This document shows positions 23,252-30,196 of a stretch of DNA of 64,000 nt, piece after piece (position 1 is the first letter of the stretch; each line of letters starts with the position of its first letter). The translations under genes and the position numbers were made by a program. The DNA comes from Pseudoxanthomonas sp. Root65 (GTDB taxonomy: Bacteria; Pseudomonadota; Gammaproteobacteria; Xanthomonadales; Xanthomonadaceae): contig NZ_LMHA01000002.1 of NCBI RefSeq assembly GCF_001427635.1, positions 372,001-436,000 on the forward strand, written 5' to 3'. A model generated the notes under the pieces. The model searched no databases, was not told where the DNA came from, and worked only from the letters and a program-made list of their open reading frames with translations.

Positions 23252-25231
23252 TTAAAAATCTGTATGCGCGCTTGGTGCAGCTGGCACAAGATGAAGCCAT
23301 ATCGCATTGACAAGGGCTTCCAACGTGGACGAGCTTGTTCCCTTGTCTTTCGCACAGGCAAGCACGCGATGCATGACCTCCGGTATTTTGTGGGTATCTC
23401 TGCTTGGCGTTAAGCCAAATGGTTCGCACGCTTCTGCTAGGCACAGCGCGTGCAGGTCTTTTCCTAGCTCTAGAATAAGTGTTGATTCAAGTGTGTCTTC
23501 AAAATAAGCATAGTTTTTGGCTATGCAGGTGGAGAGCGGTTCGTCATACTTGGCGTGGGTATCTGCCAAATGAAGGAGCGCGGTATTTGCTGCTGGCTCT
23601 TTCTTGTTCAGATCGCAGTCCCATACTAAAAAAGTTGGAATCTCTAGCTCCGTGAACACTGCGTAGGGCCGATCAAGGTTAAGCTTACCCTCGACGGGAA
23701 GGATGGCGATGCCCGCCGCATGGAAGTCGAGGCCGAGCAGCCGCGCACATGCTTGAAGCGCAGATCGGTCGCTTCTGCCCTCGACCAAAACAACGCCGTT
23801 AGCAAAGAACCCTTCTGAGAGTTCCGTCCCGAGAATGTGCAGTCTGGGGGTAAGGGTTGCTGCGGTCCAAGTTCCTGGCGCCTTGTTGTTCGCTTTTTCT
23901 AGGCGCGCAGCAACGTTGGCAAGGCTCAACGAAGTCAGATGTGCATGCTTGAACTTGCTATCGGTCGACTTCAACCGTCGAGCAAGCCGCACCTCGTTGG
24001 CTCGTTCCATCGCAACGAACATGGGTGAGTGCGAGCCAAAAGTGATCTGGGTTGGCCCCGTTGCGCCAGGCAGACTTCCGGTGCTCAAGCCTCTTAGGAC
24101 GCTCGCTAGGTGGCGCTGTTTGGTCGGATGCTGGTATAGCTCCGGCTCCTCAATGGCCAAGATTAGGCTTGGAGCCGCTGGTGGGGGCGTTTGGGCTGCT
24201 TCCTCCGTAGTCTCTCCTTCGGTCGCCGGAGGCTGATGACTGGTCTTCGCCAAATGCTGCAAGAGCGTGAAAACAAATGCACGCTGTAGCCCGTGACCTT
24301 GGCGATCAACAGGGCCGCCGAAACCTTCGTCACTCAATGAAACGTCTGCGGCAGGCAGGGGCACTGCGATATCCGCCACGTCCCGCCAGGTAAGACCCAC
24401 AGCAGCGTCCCGATATAGGCTTTTTAGGTCGACGGTTAAGCGGTTCGCGAGTTCTCCGAGCTCGGGCATGTTTGCAGGCGCGACCAGGGCGCGATAACGA
24501 GCCGTAACCTCCTCTTGAAAAGTCTGCACATCCTTACGCTGGAGAATTGCGCTGCGAACAACGATCTCGAGTAGTCGCCCGATGGCGCTGGATTTTCCAT
24601 CGGCGGCATCAAGCGAAGCCTCCCTAACCGCTGGAACGAAGACAAAACTTGTATGGCGCTGTAGCGCCCCACGTCCCGCGTTCTGAAATCCGAAAAACTG
24701 GCCGTCGTCCCTCAGTAGGGCCAGCGAATCCGGATGGGCTAGTTCCCACTCCTGTAGACATCCTTCAATTTGCCCAGCACTCGTGACATTGGGAAGCTCT
24801 GCGTAAGCGGCGTTCTCTTCTTTGAGTGTTTTGTAGGCAGCTCGCTTTTCAGTTGCACCACCGATGGCACGTATGGCAGAGAAGTCTGGATTTTGAAGAG
24901 TCGACCCGTAGTAGCGACCCGAGGATGCCGTCCCGTCGAAAACTCTCGATACCGTCAAGGTTCCATCACGAACCCTGCTTTCAAAGGTCTCTTGCTCCAC
25001 GGCACTTAACGCCCCGAAGGTCAGCTCAATCTCTACGGGTAGAGTGATGTCGCGGCCGAAGTAGTCATCTTGGTCGAGCGCTTTGCTGGTCGAGTAAAAC
25101 TTTTCAAGAGCCTTGAGGATGCTTGACTTACCCGCGCCATTGCCGCCGATCAGTGCGGTGTGAGCCTCGAAGTCAATGGACACATCACGCAAAGAGCGGA
25201 AGTTCTTGATGCGTGCTCTCAGTAGCTGCAT
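23252..25231 (-). CDS. OLD-family ATP-dependent endonuclease (ABC ATPase + TOPRIM)
   Basis: A 659-residue protein. The N-terminal ABC-type ATPase has Walker A GGNGAGKSS (29-37), a signature-like QGHGLQRAF (~311-319), Walker B LILAIEEPE (~356-364) and the switch His in FGSHSP (~400). The C-terminal TOPRIM nuclease has the acidic VLVEGRSDRSAL (~481-492) and VWDCDLN (~536-542). It is the size of class 1 OLD proteins such as P2 Old; GajA of Gabija is similar but is paired with a UvrD-like helicase, which is absent here. OLD proteins cut DNA and act in phage exclusion or retron/Gabija-like defence. It is flanked by three small minus-strand genes forming a cassette. Confidence 0.88.
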   Translation of the reverse strand: MQLLRARIKNFRSLRDVSIDFEAHTALIGGNGAGKSSILKALEKFYSTSKALDQDDYFGRDITLPVEIELTFGALSAVEQETFESRVRDGTLTVSRVFDGTASSGRYYGSTLQNPDFSAIRAIGGATEKRAAYKTLKEENAAYAELPNVTSAGQIEGCLQEWELAHPDSLALLRDDGQFFGFQNAGRGALQRHTSFVFVPAVREASLDAADGKSSAIGRLLEIVVRSAILQRKDVQTFQEEVTARYRALVAPANMPELGELANRLTVDLKSLYRDAAVGLTWRDVADIAVPLPAADVSLSDEGFGGPVDRQGHGLQRAFVFTLLQHLAKTSHQPPATEGETTEEAAQTPPPAAPSLILAIEEPELYQHPTKQRHLASVLRGLSTGSLPGATGPTQITFGSHSPMFVAMERANEVRLARRLKSTDSKFKHAHLTSLSLANVAARLEKANNKAPGTWTAATLTPRLHILGTELSEGFFANGVVLVEGRSDRSALQACARLLGLDFHAAGIAILPVEGKLNLDRPYAVFTELEIPTFLVWDCDLNKKEPAANTALLHLADTHAKYDEPLSTCIAKNYAYFEDTLESTLILELGKDLHALCLAEACEPFGLTPSRDTHKIPEVMHRVLACAKDKGTSSSTLEALVNAIWLHLVPAAPSAHTDF

Positions 25232-25291
25232 AGAGCAATGCCTCCCAGTCCGTATGAGATCGTTTATTCTTGGCGGCAGTGAGTTGTCGGG

Positions 25292-25591
25292 CTAGAGCTC
25301 GCAATAGATTGTTAGCATGTCCCGGTCTCTTTTCCTGTAGCCAGGTCTTGGTGCCTCAGACCGGGTCGTAGAAAGATGCGCGGAGAAGCTTTTATCTATG
25401 AGCATCATTTTCCAGCCGGATCTTTCGCCGCTTATGGACCCGCCGCTCACTTGGTAGACGCGCATGCAAAGCTGACCGGTTTTGCTCGTTCCCACGGCAT
25501 GGACCTCTACCAGACGTGAGAAACCATCGTAGCGGAGCTCAAGGCACAGCCCGCTCTTAATCGCCGACACCGCCGCATCCCTGGACATCAT
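25292..25591 (-). CDS. Small WYL-like hypothetical protein
   Basis: A 99-residue protein upstream of the OLD gene (60 bases). The sequence AIKSGLCLELRYDGFSRLVE, HAVGTSKTGQ, RVYQVSGGSIS and SGWKMMLID has the beta-strand spacing of a compact WYL/SH3-like sensor domain, and proteins of this shape are widespread but uncharacterised. WYL domains in defence loci bind nucleotide ligands and control systems. No HTH is attached. It could be the ligand sensor of the cassette, but this is inference. Confidence 0.5.
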   Translation of the reverse strand: MMSRDAAVSAIKSGLCLELRYDGFSRLVEVHAVGTSKTGQLCMRVYQVSGGSISGERSGWKMMLIDKSFSAHLSTTRSEAPRPGYRKRDRDMLTIYCEL

Positions 25592-25766
25592 CCTTCCCTC
25601 GTTGGTATCCGGTTTATGGTGTTGGAGGCAACGCCGTCAAGTTTTCATTCCACCATGACGCCGGCCTGCCCTCAGGGCTGATTGCATCACATTTCTTTGT
25701 GGTGTGCTGCCTTTGTCGAGACGGCGGCCTAAACGGGGCTGAGAAGCCGGCGGTCCGAGGCTTGGT

Positions 25767-26066
25767 TCAGTGACGTTTGAGTTGCTCGGAGCCAGTCGCG
25801 TGAATGTGTTCGCGAATGCTCTCGTCGTTCCTACGAGCAGTGTGCTCTAACAGTGCGCCCACAATTTCCTCATCGTCCAATGCGTGGGCGCCGGCTAAGA
25901 ATACTAGTTCGGCCACGCGTTGCCGTCGCTTCATTTCCTCCCGCTTAGCTACTTCCTGAGCCTTTGCGTCGCGTCGCTGGTTTGCTAGAAGCTCCTTCGC
26001 TTGCAGTTGGGCTAGCCGTTCCGTGGCACGTTTGATTTGGTCTTGATAGCGATTCGGTGCGGTCAT
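25767..26066 (-). CDS. TraD/MobC-like small mobilisation protein
   Basis: A 99-residue basic protein. Residues 1-50 form a long coiled helix (KRATERLAQLQAKELLANQR and a KAQEVAKREEMKRRQRVAEL stretch); residues 50-80 carry LVFLAGAHALDDEEIVGALL, which matches the conserved core of small TraD/MobC-type proteins encoded divergently from MobA/TraA relaxases. These help the relaxosome form at oriT. It lies on the opposite strand to the relaxase with a 257-base non-coding region between, the usual place for oriT. The ATG at 26066 is chosen; the longer frame to 26309 would run into that region. Confidence 0.65.
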   Translation of the reverse strand: MTAPNRYQDQIKRATERLAQLQAKELLANQRRDAKAQEVAKREEMKRRQRVAELVFLAGAHALDDEEIVGALLEHTARRNDESIREHIHATGSEQLKRH

Positions 26067-26099
26067 GCGTCTCTCCCTTGGTCCTGGCATTGATTCAAT

Positions 26100-26315
26100 C
26101 AGGGAAAAGCGGCTCGTCAAGTTTCGATCCCCGTCGAAAATTCGACGGTCGTGGAATCGCCCTGATCTGAGAAGCAGGGCATAAGAAGAATAAGCAAGAG
26201 CGCACTTAGGCATTCCTACGGAATGCGTGCGCAAAGGGCTACGCCCCTTGAACCCCAAGCCGCGAGCGGCTTGCGAAAATCTGAGCCCAAGGCATAAAGA
26301 GCGGAGCACAAGCAG
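26100..26315. other. Candidate origin of transfer (oriT) region
   Basis: A non-coding region between divergent mobilisation genes. It has several inverted repeats: GTCGAAAATTCGAC (26136-26149 region), GCATTCCTACGGAATGC, AAGGGCTACGCCCCTT followed by GAACCCCAAG, and GCCGCGAGCGGCTTGC. Hairpins followed by a conserved unpaired strand are how relaxase nic sites usually look. The exact nic position cannot be read without comparison. Confidence 0.55.
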
Positions 26316-26323
26316 GAGCTCCC

Positions 26324-27892
26324 ATGGCCATCTACCACGCCCGCGTCAAAACCTTTAGCCGAGCAAAAGGCCACTCTTCCGTCGCCGCAGCGGCCTATGG
26401 CGCGGGCCTGTTGCTCGTCGACGAGAAGACGGGAGCGCGGCACGACTACCGCCGGCGCGGCGGCGTCGTGGAAACGCGCTGCGTGGTTCCGACCGATGCC
26501 CCGGACTGGTCGATGGTTCCGGCACAGCTTTGGTCCGCTGCGGAGCAAGCAGAGAGACGCAAAGACGCGACCGTGGCTAGGGAGTTTGAGCTCGCGTTAC
26601 CTCACGAGCTCAGCGACGACCAACGCTCGGCGCTGGCTGCGGAGATCACCCGCGCCCTCGTCGACCGTTACCAGTTTGCCGCTCAGGCGAGCCTCCACTC
26701 GCCGGACGCCAAAGGCGGCTTGAACTGGCACTTACACATTCTCGCCACCACCCGCCGACTCGATGCCGGTGGGTTGGCGGACAAGACCAGGGAACTGGAC
26801 GGCGGGCCGGCGGGGAGGGCGGAGGTCGAGTGGGTTAGAGAGATGGTCGCTCGCGTGACCAATGCCCACCTCGCTGCTGCGCAGGTAGATGCCCAGGTGG
26901 ATCACCGAAGCCTTGAAGCCCAAGCCGCAGCCGCCGTGGCCCGAGGCGACGTGGTATCCGCTGCGCTCTTGAGCCGCCGGCCCACCCAACACGTCGGCAA
27001 GAACGCATCCGCATTGGCCCGCCGGGGAGAAGACTCCGAGCGTGCTGAACGCAATGCGGCAATCCATGGAGAGAACGACGAGCAGTTTGAGAAGCTCCTC
27101 GAGACCTTTGAGCGGGAGGGCCGAGCGATGGCGCCGACAGATGGCCATGGCCCGGAACAAGCCCGCTGGGATCGGCAGAAAACAAACCGCCGTGGTGTCG
27201 ACATGACGCTGCCGGGAGGCGGACAGATGCGCGGAGTCCAAGGGATCACGGGGCTGAGCGTCGGACAGATCGCTGTGCCTCCCCGAAGCCCTGGCCCTTC
27301 GACACAAGACCTTTTTGGTGAAGCAGTCCAACTGTGGCTTGATGACGCATTGGCGGCGGTCATCGATCTGCTCAAGAACACCCGGCGTTTCCTGGAAGAC
27401 CATGCGGGCCGTCTGGCTGCGTTCGCGGACCATTCTCGCCTCCGCACCGACCTGCGGGAACTCGTGAAGCGGCTCAGGACCCTGAAACGGTGGGCGACGG
27501 AATGGAAGCGGCGGCAGCTCGCCGAGCGCCACGCGTTGAAGTTGCTTCACCGCGCGGAGCACGCTCTGGAAGAGTTCGTCGAATCCAACCCGAAGCCGGC
27601 GGATGGTAATGAAAAGGAATGGGCAAGACGGCGCGGCCGCCGGCTGGCCGCCATTGAGCAGCGCTTGGCGGCGCTGAAGGCCGCCAGGGAGGCCCGGTCA
27701 CCCGAGGCCGAAGCCGCGTGCGAACAGCGGCTGGTGAGCGCTGTAGAAGCGGTGGAGGAGTGGAGCGGGCAGATGCTGAAGAGCTACCCCATCCAGTCCG
27801 ATGCCCTCGCGCCTGCGTTCGGGCCCGTCGACACCTCCAAGCTCAAGGCGGGCGAGACGGCGCAGCCTCTACGTTCGCCTCGTCTGCATTAG
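26324..27892 (+). CDS. MobA/MobL-family relaxase
   Basis: A 522-residue relaxase. The N-terminal MobA_MobL domain starts MAIYHARVKTFSRAKGHSSV with the catalytic Tyr at residue 4 or 25, and the metal-binding histidines are in GLNWHLHILATTR (NxHxH, ~134-138). The first 190 residues are the nicking domain; the rest is a long charged helical region (RRQLAERHALKLLHRAEHAL) without helicase or primase motifs, so it is shorter than TraA-type relaxases. It nicks oriT and pilots the strand into a helper element's secretion channel. GGAG lies before the ATG. Confidence 0.88.
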   Translation: MAIYHARVKTFSRAKGHSSVAAAAYGAGLLLVDEKTGARHDYRRRGGVVETRCVVPTDAPDWSMVPAQLWSAAEQAERRKDATVAREFELALPHELSDDQRSALAAEITRALVDRYQFAAQASLHSPDAKGGLNWHLHILATTRRLDAGGLADKTRELDGGPAGRAEVEWVREMVARVTNAHLAAAQVDAQVDHRSLEAQAAAAVARGDVVSAALLSRRPTQHVGKNASALARRGEDSERAERNAAIHGENDEQFEKLLETFEREGRAMAPTDGHGPEQARWDRQKTNRRGVDMTLPGGGQMRGVQGITGLSVGQIAVPPRSPGPSTQDLFGEAVQLWLDDALAAVIDLLKNTRRFLEDHAGRLAAFADHSRLRTDLRELVKRLRTLKRWATEWKRRQLAERHALKLLHRAEHALEEFVESNPKPADGNEKEWARRRGRRLAAIEQRLAALKAAREARSPEAEAACEQRLVSAVEAVEEWSGQMLKSYPIQSDALAPAFGPVDTSKLKAGETAQPLRSPRLH

Positions 27893-27897
27893 AAGGA

Positions 27898-27925
27898 CAA
27901 CGCCCCGCAATGGGGGGGCGTTGTT
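27898..27925. terminator. Terminator between relaxase and the convergent small gene
   Basis: CAACGCCCC (27898-27906) pairs with GGGGCGTTG (27915-27923). It lies between two convergent genes and has few T on either side, so it may work in both directions but weakly. Confidence 0.5.
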
Positions 27926-27946
27926 ACGGGGGAGGGCGCAGCGATC

Positions 27947-28273
27947 TCAGTGGACCGTGGGTCCTTTGCGGCCTGGCTTCTCAGCAGTCTCTAGCGCTCG
28001 CCCACGCCGATTGGCGAGGAGTGTGTCCAGGGGCGCAAGCGGTTCGCGTTCAATGAGGCGCTCTTTCGTTGCTGTCAGCTTGGGACCGAGTTCGGACGTG
28101 GGCGGTGAGTTCTCGAAAGTCGGAACGCCGTGCCCGCGTTGCCGAAGAAGCTCCTCTGCCAGTTCAAGTGCGAGTCGAAGGTCTTCAGATCGCTCGTCGG
28201 CGCTGAGGCTCCTTACTCGGTGGAGGCTTCCACTCAAGAGTTGAGCGGCGATGCGGATTTGTGCGTCTGGCAT
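27947..28273 (-). CDS. Small hypothetical protein
   Basis: A 108-residue soluble protein (MPDAQIRIAAQLLSGSLHRV at the start, then SEDLRLALELAEELLRQRG, and a basic C-terminus). It is mainly helical at the N-terminus with a disordered, proline-containing second half. No family recognised. It sits between the convergent relaxase and the integrase, in the same orientation as the integrase, in a position where recombination directionality factors or small regulators are sometimes found, but there is no HTH. Confidence 0.5.
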   Translation of the reverse strand: MPDAQIRIAAQLLSGSLHRVRSLSADERSEDLRLALELAEELLRQRGHGVPTFENSPPTSELGPKLTATKERLIEREPLAPLDTLLANRRGRALETAEKPGRKGPTVH

Positions 28274-28379
28274 GGGCAGTCCTGCTGCAGGGTAGGGACT
28301 CGTAGCCAAACAGCATTTACGATTTGCGCAAGCTTGTGCTCCGGAACTTTTTCACACTTTTTCTCTTTAGTCCGCAGGT

Positions 28380-29888
28380 TCAACTATTTACCAAGCGCTT
28401 GCGTCCAGCACGCGGCTTCGGTGCGGTGTCGAGCAACAGTTGAGCGAGTGCGGGAAGATTCAATCCAAAGTTCAGCGCATCAAGTCCTGGAGTCGTGGGG
28501 CCGGGGCCATGAAGCTTTTCGCGCACGGTGAAATCGCGGCTATAAGTCGAGTGGTGCTCGTCGTCGAGTTCGTGTCCCACGAGTTGAGCGCGCAGTTCGG
28601 ATGGCACGCCCGCCCCCTGAAGCGATTGGATGACCGTCTTTCTCAGCGAGTGGAAGCCTCGCTTGCCTGCGGGCCAGTTCTTTCCCACCAGTTCCAGGTG
28701 GCGGCCGAAGGCTTTGGTGATCCAATTGCCTTGCCCGTTCTTGGCATCCGCCCTCGCGGCCGGAAACAGACGTTCAGCACCGGCTGCCCGCAGCCCATCG
28801 ACCCACTCCCGGAAGCCCAGTGACAGCAAGTCCGGATGCACGGGCACGGTTCGCAGGCTGACCTCAGTCTTTACCTTCTGGTGCTCGCCGTCGTCTGACA
28901 CCTTGATGCAGAGCAGGCCGTCCTCTTCGATGACGTCCGCGACCAAGAGTTGACCCACTTCGGACGCCCTGGCCCCCGTGTAAAGGCCGATGACCGCAGC
29001 CCAGCGGGCAGACAGCGCCAAGGCCTCGAAGGCCGCCGGGGCGAACAGGGCTTGGACTTGGTGTGCGTCATAGGCCTTAAACCCGAACTTCTTTCGGGCC
29101 CTTTTCTCCCGGATGGAGTAGCTGACATGACCCGCAGCGGGGTTGTCGCCTTTCGGGTAGTAGCCGGAAGCCTGGGCCCATTCAAAGAAGCCACCTTTGC
29201 CGCCTACGTAGCTCTGCTTGTTGGTCAGCGTAGGGGTAGAGGCCCCCTCATCCCGCATGTGCTGATACCAGCGAGCGAGATCCGTCCGAGTGACTGTGTG
29301 CAGCTTGGTCTTGCTTCCCAGGAAGCGGACCAGGGCCTCCACGGCGGTCTTCTTAATCACGAGAGTCTTAGGCAGCGTGCTGCCCTGCAAGCTGGCCAGC
29401 CACCCGTCCCGAGCGTCCGCCAGGGTGATGGGGGTGATCTTCGCCCTGGCCGCTGAGAAGTCGCGCGGTGACAGGGGAGAGTTGACCGCATCCAGCAAGG
29501 GGTCGTTCGACTGACGTTGGGCTTGCTGAAAGAGGCGCAGGTCCTCGTCCGAGTCGATCTGCCAGCGCTCACTGACGGTCCCGTCAGGAGCTCGTGTCCG
29601 ATGGAGCGTAAGGTCCTTCAAGCCCTCCGCTTGCGTCAGTCGGGCGATCAGCTCATCGGCTTCTTTCTTCCCCAGCTTGTCCATCCGCCGATCCCTCAGC
29701 GTTGAGAAGGCTTGAGCATAGCGGGACGCCAACACCAGCGCGCGTAGCCGGGCCTCGGACAAGTCATTCGTGCGCAGGGTGCGCTTGAGCAGCCGGCGGC
29801 CAACTAGGTCCTGGAGATCCGTGGGAACGCGCTGACGGAACGACCAGAGGCCAGACGGAGATCGAACCAAATGATGGGGAATGCGCAT
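28380..29888 (-). CDS. Tyrosine integrase of the island
   Basis: A 502-residue site-specific recombinase. The N-terminus (VRSPSGLWSFRQRVPTDLQD) is the DUF6538 arm-binding-like domain, then a core-binding domain, then the catalytic domain with Arg in GLYTGARASEVGQL (~R307), HSLRKTVIQSL (H413, R416), VGHELDDEHHSTYS (H439, Tyr449). It lies 84 bases from the attachment site at tRNA-Ser(GGA), with the same orientation as the tRNA, which is the normal layout for tRNA-targeted islands. It should catalyse integration and, with an excisionase, excision of the 16.8-kb element. Confidence 0.9.
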   Translation of the reverse strand: MRIPHHLVRSPSGLWSFRQRVPTDLQDLVGRRLLKRTLRTNDLSEARLRALVLASRYAQAFSTLRDRRMDKLGKKEADELIARLTQAEGLKDLTLHRTRAPDGTVSERWQIDSDEDLRLFQQAQRQSNDPLLDAVNSPLSPRDFSAARAKITPITLADARDGWLASLQGSTLPKTLVIKKTAVEALVRFLGSKTKLHTVTRTDLARWYQHMRDEGASTPTLTNKQSYVGGKGGFFEWAQASGYYPKGDNPAAGHVSYSIREKRARKKFGFKAYDAHQVQALFAPAAFEALALSARWAAVIGLYTGARASEVGQLLVADVIEEDGLLCIKVSDDGEHQKVKTEVSLRTVPVHPDLLSLGFREWVDGLRAAGAERLFPAARADAKNGQGNWITKAFGRHLELVGKNWPAGKRGFHSLRKTVIQSLQGAGVPSELRAQLVGHELDDEHHSTYSRDFTVREKLHGPGPTTPGLDALNFGLNLPALAQLLLDTAPKPRAGRKRLVNS

Positions 29889-29917
29889 CGGGAGATGTGT
29901 CCCGATTTGTGTCCTGC
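29889..29917. promoter_or_regulatory. Possible integrase arm-type site (proximal end) overlapping its promoter
   Basis: GATGTGTCCCGATTTGTGTCC contains two TGTGTCC-type motifs with the same spacing and orientation as 13249-13276. It lies immediately before the integrase start, so binding there would also repress int. Confidence 0.4.
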
Positions 29918-29935
29918 ATCCTTCCGGGGCCAGAA

Positions 29936-29964
29936 ACGAAAAACCCCTGACGAGTCAGGGGTTT
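29936..29964 (-). terminator. Terminator between tRNA-Ser(GGA) and the integrase
   Basis: AAACCCCTGA and TCAGGGGTTT form a perfect 10-bp stem with loop CGAG. On the minus strand the stem is followed by a run of T. It ends tRNA transcription and keeps it out of int. It lies inside the island, so the element brings its own terminator to the tRNA it invades. Confidence 0.85.
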
Positions 29965-29971
29965 GCGTGAT

Positions 29972-29990
29972 CTGGCGGAGAGAGGGGGAT
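29972..29990. repeat. Attachment site, tRNA-proximal copy
   Basis: CTGGCGGAGAGAGGGGGAT, identical to 13182-13200; it spans the last 18 bases of tRNA-Ser(GGA) (T-arm 3' side, acceptor and CCA) and one flanking base. The tRNA remains intact on this side. Confidence 0.9.
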
Positions 29991-30065
29991 TCGAACCCCC
30001 GAAGCGCGGTTTAGACGCTTACACACTTTCCAGGCGTGCTCCTTCAACCACTCGGACACCTCTCC
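29973..30065 (-). tRNA. tRNA-Ser (anticodon GGA)
   Basis: A type II tRNA on the minus strand. Acceptor GGAGAGG pairs with CCTCTCC, followed by G and encoded CCA. The anticodon loop is CTGGAAA with anticodon GGA, read by UCC/UCU, in a CACGC/GTGTG stem. The T-arm has GGGTTCGAATCC. Its 3' end is the integration target of the island. This isoacceptor is normally essential, and the intact copy is kept after integration. Confidence 0.97.
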
Positions 30066-30104
30066 GGGACCTGAACGCGGCCGGGGCTGCTTTCAGGGTC
30101 GTGG

Positions 30105-30134
30105 ATTCTAGCCTTCGCAGGGGGGCGGCCACAA
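30105..30134 (-). promoter_or_regulatory. Promoter of tRNA-Ser(GGA)
   Basis: On the minus strand TTGTGG (30129-30134), an 18-base spacer and TAGAAT (30105-30110) form a sigma-70-like promoter about 40 bases before the tRNA. Confidence 0.6.
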
Positions 30135-30184
30135 GCGAAGCCGATGGGTACGTGCCGGCCGGAGGGACGACGGGCGGGGCGTGG

Positions 30185-30196
30185 CACAATGTCGGC
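30185..30196 (+). promoter_or_regulatory. -10-like element six bases before dnaX
   Basis: CACAAT (30185-30190) is followed by six bases (GTCGGC) and the dnaX ATG at 30197. There is no Shine-Dalgarno sequence. Same spacing as at 2702, 7937 and 56681. Confidence 0.45.

Larger units (their letters stand above)
13182..29990. mobile_element. Integrative mobilizable element / genomic island in tRNA-Ser(GGA)
   Basis: A 16.8-kb segment bounded by an identical 19-bp direct repeat that equals the 3' end of tRNA-Ser(GGA) plus one flanking base. It contains a tyrosine integrase next to the intact tRNA, a relaxase, a divergent small mobilisation gene, a likely oriT, a second tyrosine recombinase and about ten cargo genes, several of defence type. 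Base composition is visibly lower in GC than both flanks. No type IV secretion genes are present, so it would need a helper for transfer. Confidence 0.88.

Noticed and set aside
23252-25231. Gabija GajA assignment for the OLD protein
   Set aside because: No UvrD/PcrA-like helicase (GajB) is adjacent; all neighbours are small unrelated proteins.
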